Shown piece after piece: positions 11,211-12,824 of a DNA stretch of 12,824 nt; the stretch's first letter is position 1, and the number at the start of each line of letters is the position of its first letter. Made by a program: the position numbers and the translations under genes. Location: assembly GCA_948482415.1 (NCBI GenBank), contig CAOMFZ010000044.1:1-12824 (forward strand). The letters run 5' to 3'. Under the pieces are notes generated by a model. The model was not told the origin of the DNA and searched no databases. It was given only the letters and a program-made list of their open reading frames with translations. Source of the DNA: an uncultured Mailhella sp. (lineage in GTDB: Bacteria > Desulfobacterota > Desulfovibrionia > Desulfovibrionales > Desulfovibrionaceae).

Positions 11211-12824
11211 TAGTCGTTTTTATAAATTGCACCTGTGGCGGCAGAGGTGACGAGTTTTGCGTAACGGCGCAGGACAGGTGTTTTTGCTTTTGGTTCCGGA
11301 GCAGCATAGTTTTGTGCACGTTTTGCAAGTTCTTCTTCACTGACAAGTAAATCAAGACTGCGGGCTTCAATGTCAAGCTTGATTTTATCGCCTGTCTGTA
11401 CAAGTCTGATTGGTCCGCCTTCTGCTGCTTCCGGGCTGATATGTCCAATGGAAGCTCCGCGGGTTGCGCCGGAAAATCTGCCGTCAGTGATGAGCATAAC
11501 ATCTTTATCTAAGCCCATACCGGCAATGGCAGAAGTAGGTCCCAACATTTCACGCATACCCGGACCGCCCTTTGGTCCTTCATAGCGAATAACAACGCAG
11601 TCGCCTTTTTCAATTTTGCCGCCTAAAATAGCCTGCATAGCGTCTTCTTCACGGTCGAAAACTTTTGCGGTTGTTGTTCTGAGCCGCATTTCAGGGGCAA
11701 CGGCACTCTGTTTTACAACAGCGCCAAGGGGGGCAATATTGCCATGCAAAATAGCAATGCCGCCCTGCTGTGAATAAGGATTATCAAGGGCATGGATAAC
11801 TTCATTATCAAGAATATGTGCATTGCTGTCTTTTATATTTTGGCTCAGGGTTTTGCCTGTGACAGTGAGGGTATCGCCATAGACAAGGTCTTTTTTGAGA
11901 AGCTCGCTGATAACTGCCTGGACGCCGCCGGCTCTGTATAAATCTTCAACAATATGGTGTTTTCCTGCCGGAGACAGTTTGCAGAGGTTAGGCGTTACCC
12001 GGCTGATTTTATCAAAGATATCAAGGGTGAGGTGGAGATTTGCTTCTGAAAAAACAGCAGGCAGGTGTAAAACGGTGTTTGTACTTCCGCCCAGTGCCAT
12101 ATCAACGGCAACTGCATTATGCACGGATTTTTCTGTGACAATATCACGAGGGCAGATATTTTTTTCAACTAAGGTCATGATTTGTTCGCCGGCTTGTTTT
12201 GCAAGACGAATACGGGCGGCAGAAACAGCAGGAATGGTACCGTTTCCGGGGAGAGCAAGTCCGATAGCTTCTGATAAGCAGTTCATGGTATTGGCTGTAA
12301 ACATGCCTGAGCAGGAACCGCAGCCGGGGCAGGCGCTTTCTTCAACAGCAGTAAGTTCATTTTCGTCAATTTTTCCTACATTGAATTTACCGATGGCTTC
12401 AAAAACACTGTTGAGGTCACTGGCATTTGGTCCTGCATTCATAGGACCTCCTGAAACAACGATTGACGGGATATTGAGACGCAGTGCTGCCATAAGCATG
12501 CCGGGCACAACTTTGTCACAGTTTGGAATAAGCACAAGTCCGTCAAAAGGATGTGCCATAGCCATAATTTCAATGGAATCGGCAATAAGGTCACGGGAAG
12601 GCAGAGAATAGCGCATGCCTTCATGGTTCATGGCAATGCCGTCACAAACAGCAATGGCAGGAAATTCAATAGGGGTACCGCCGGCAGAGCGAACTCCGGC
12701 TTTGACTGCTTCGGCAATTTTATCAAGATGGACATGCCCCGGAACAATTTCGTTGGCAGAATTTACAACACCGATAATGGGACGGTCAATTTCATTTTTT
12801 GTCAAGCCAAGGGCGGCAAGTAAA
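11210..12824 (-). CDS. ilvD: Dihydroxy-acid dehydratase (IlvD), 5' end cut by the window edge
   Basis: This iron-sulfur enzyme dehydrates 2,3-dihydroxy-isovalerate and -methylvalerate in valine, leucine and isoleucine synthesis. Seen motifs, numbered from the TTG (Leu) codon at 12805: GVVNSANEIVPGH (12-24), VCDGIAMNHEGMRYSLPSR (53-71) with Cys54, PNCDKVVPGM with Cys96, ACPGCGSCSGMFTANT (158-173), ALGGSTN, and GRFSGATRG near the C-terminus, the site of a catalytic serine in this superfamily. Reading continues in frame upstream of 12805 as LLAALGLTKNEIDRP, which matches the usual family N-terminus, so the real start lies beyond 12824. The visible part is about 538 residues; full-length enzymes are about 555-615. 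It is transcribed convergently with the cls operon. Its promoter is outside the window. Confidence 0.96.
   Translation of the reverse strand, partial: LLAALGLTKNEIDRPIIGVVNSANEIVPGHVHLDKIAEAVKAGVRSAGGTPIEFPAIAVCDGIAMNHEGMRYSLPSRDLIADSIEIMAMAHPFDGLVLIPNCDKVVPGMLMAALRLNIPSIVVSGGPMNAGPNASDLNSVFEAIGKFNVGKIDENELTAVEESACPGCGSCSGMFTANTMNCLSEAIGLALPGNGTIPAVSAARIRLAKQAGEQIMTLVEKNICPRDIVTEKSVHNAVAVDMALGGSTNTVLHLPAVFSEANLHLTLDIFDKISRVTPNLCKLSPAGKHHIVEDLYRAGGVQAVISELLKKDLVYGDTLTVTGKTLSQNIKDSNAHILDNEVIHALDNPYSQQGGIAILHGNIAPLGAVVKQSAVAPEMRLRTTTAKVFDREEDAMQAILGGKIEKGDCVVIRYEGPKGGPGMREMLGPTSAIAGMGLDKDVMLITDGRFSGATRGASIGHISPEAAEGGPIRLVQTGDKIKLDIEARSLDLLVSEEELAKRAQNYAAPEPKAKTPVLRRYAKLVTSAATGAIYKND

Noticed and set aside
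11895..12611. Long open frame (238 codons) on the plus strand opposite ilvD
   Set aside because: It lies wholly antisense to a clear IlvD sequence, has no SD site or known motif, and results from codon bias of ilvD.
1..12824. CRISPR array, tRNA or rRNA genes, insertion sequences, phage genes
   Set aside because: I found no regularly spaced repeats, no tRNA-like fold with a CCA end, no rRNA stretches and no transposase or integrase motifs.

Overview
The window is AT-rich bacterial DNA packed with housekeeping genes on both strands. Twelve protein genes are supported and none of them is a phage, transposon or CRISPR gene. My best guess at the source is a low-GC member of the Desulfovibrionaceae or a relative. 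The grounds are the aroA-tyrA gene pair, the style of the AroA and TyrA sequences, and G-run/C-run palindromes between genes. This is inference from recalled family patterns, not a database result.

Layout from left to right: (1) A minus-strand operon, xseA-aroA-tyrA (positions 3672 down to 74), joins the large subunit of exonuclease VII to two enzymes of aromatic amino-acid synthesis. It has a plausible sigma-70 promoter just upstream of xseA, and the genes are 9 nt apart (xseA/aroA) or overlap (aroA/tyrA). (2) A minus-strand gene for an exported GlcG/HbpS-like protein (3980-4462) has a strong promoter, a strong Shine-Dalgarno (SD) site and a clear intrinsic terminator. (3) A four-gene minus-strand operon (8600 down to 4558) holds an unrecognised 278-aa protein, a second-type elongation factor G, the 16S rRNA dimethyltransferase KsgA, and a small HMA2-like protein without metal-binding cysteines. 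(4) Divergent from it is a plus-strand operon (8699-10961) with cardiolipin synthase, FolK and a small membrane-anchored YHS/TRASH-type zinc-finger protein. (5) A convergent gap of about 250 bp carries three hairpins. (6) The 3' part of ilvD, on the minus strand, runs off the right edge of the window.

Most of the window is ordinary metabolism and cell maintenance. The part most worth a second look is the fusA-like/ksgA operon. Its EF-G has an intact GTPase domain but has lost the usual sequence at the tip of domain IV and the usual Arg-Arg-Gly of domain V, and it is translated with KsgA and two unexplained proteins. The second item is a dispersed palindromic element with two near-identical copies 7.3 kb apart, in opposite orientation. 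Each copy lies downstream of a gene's terminator in the same orientation as that gene, and its T-tract is on the wrong side for it to be a terminator.
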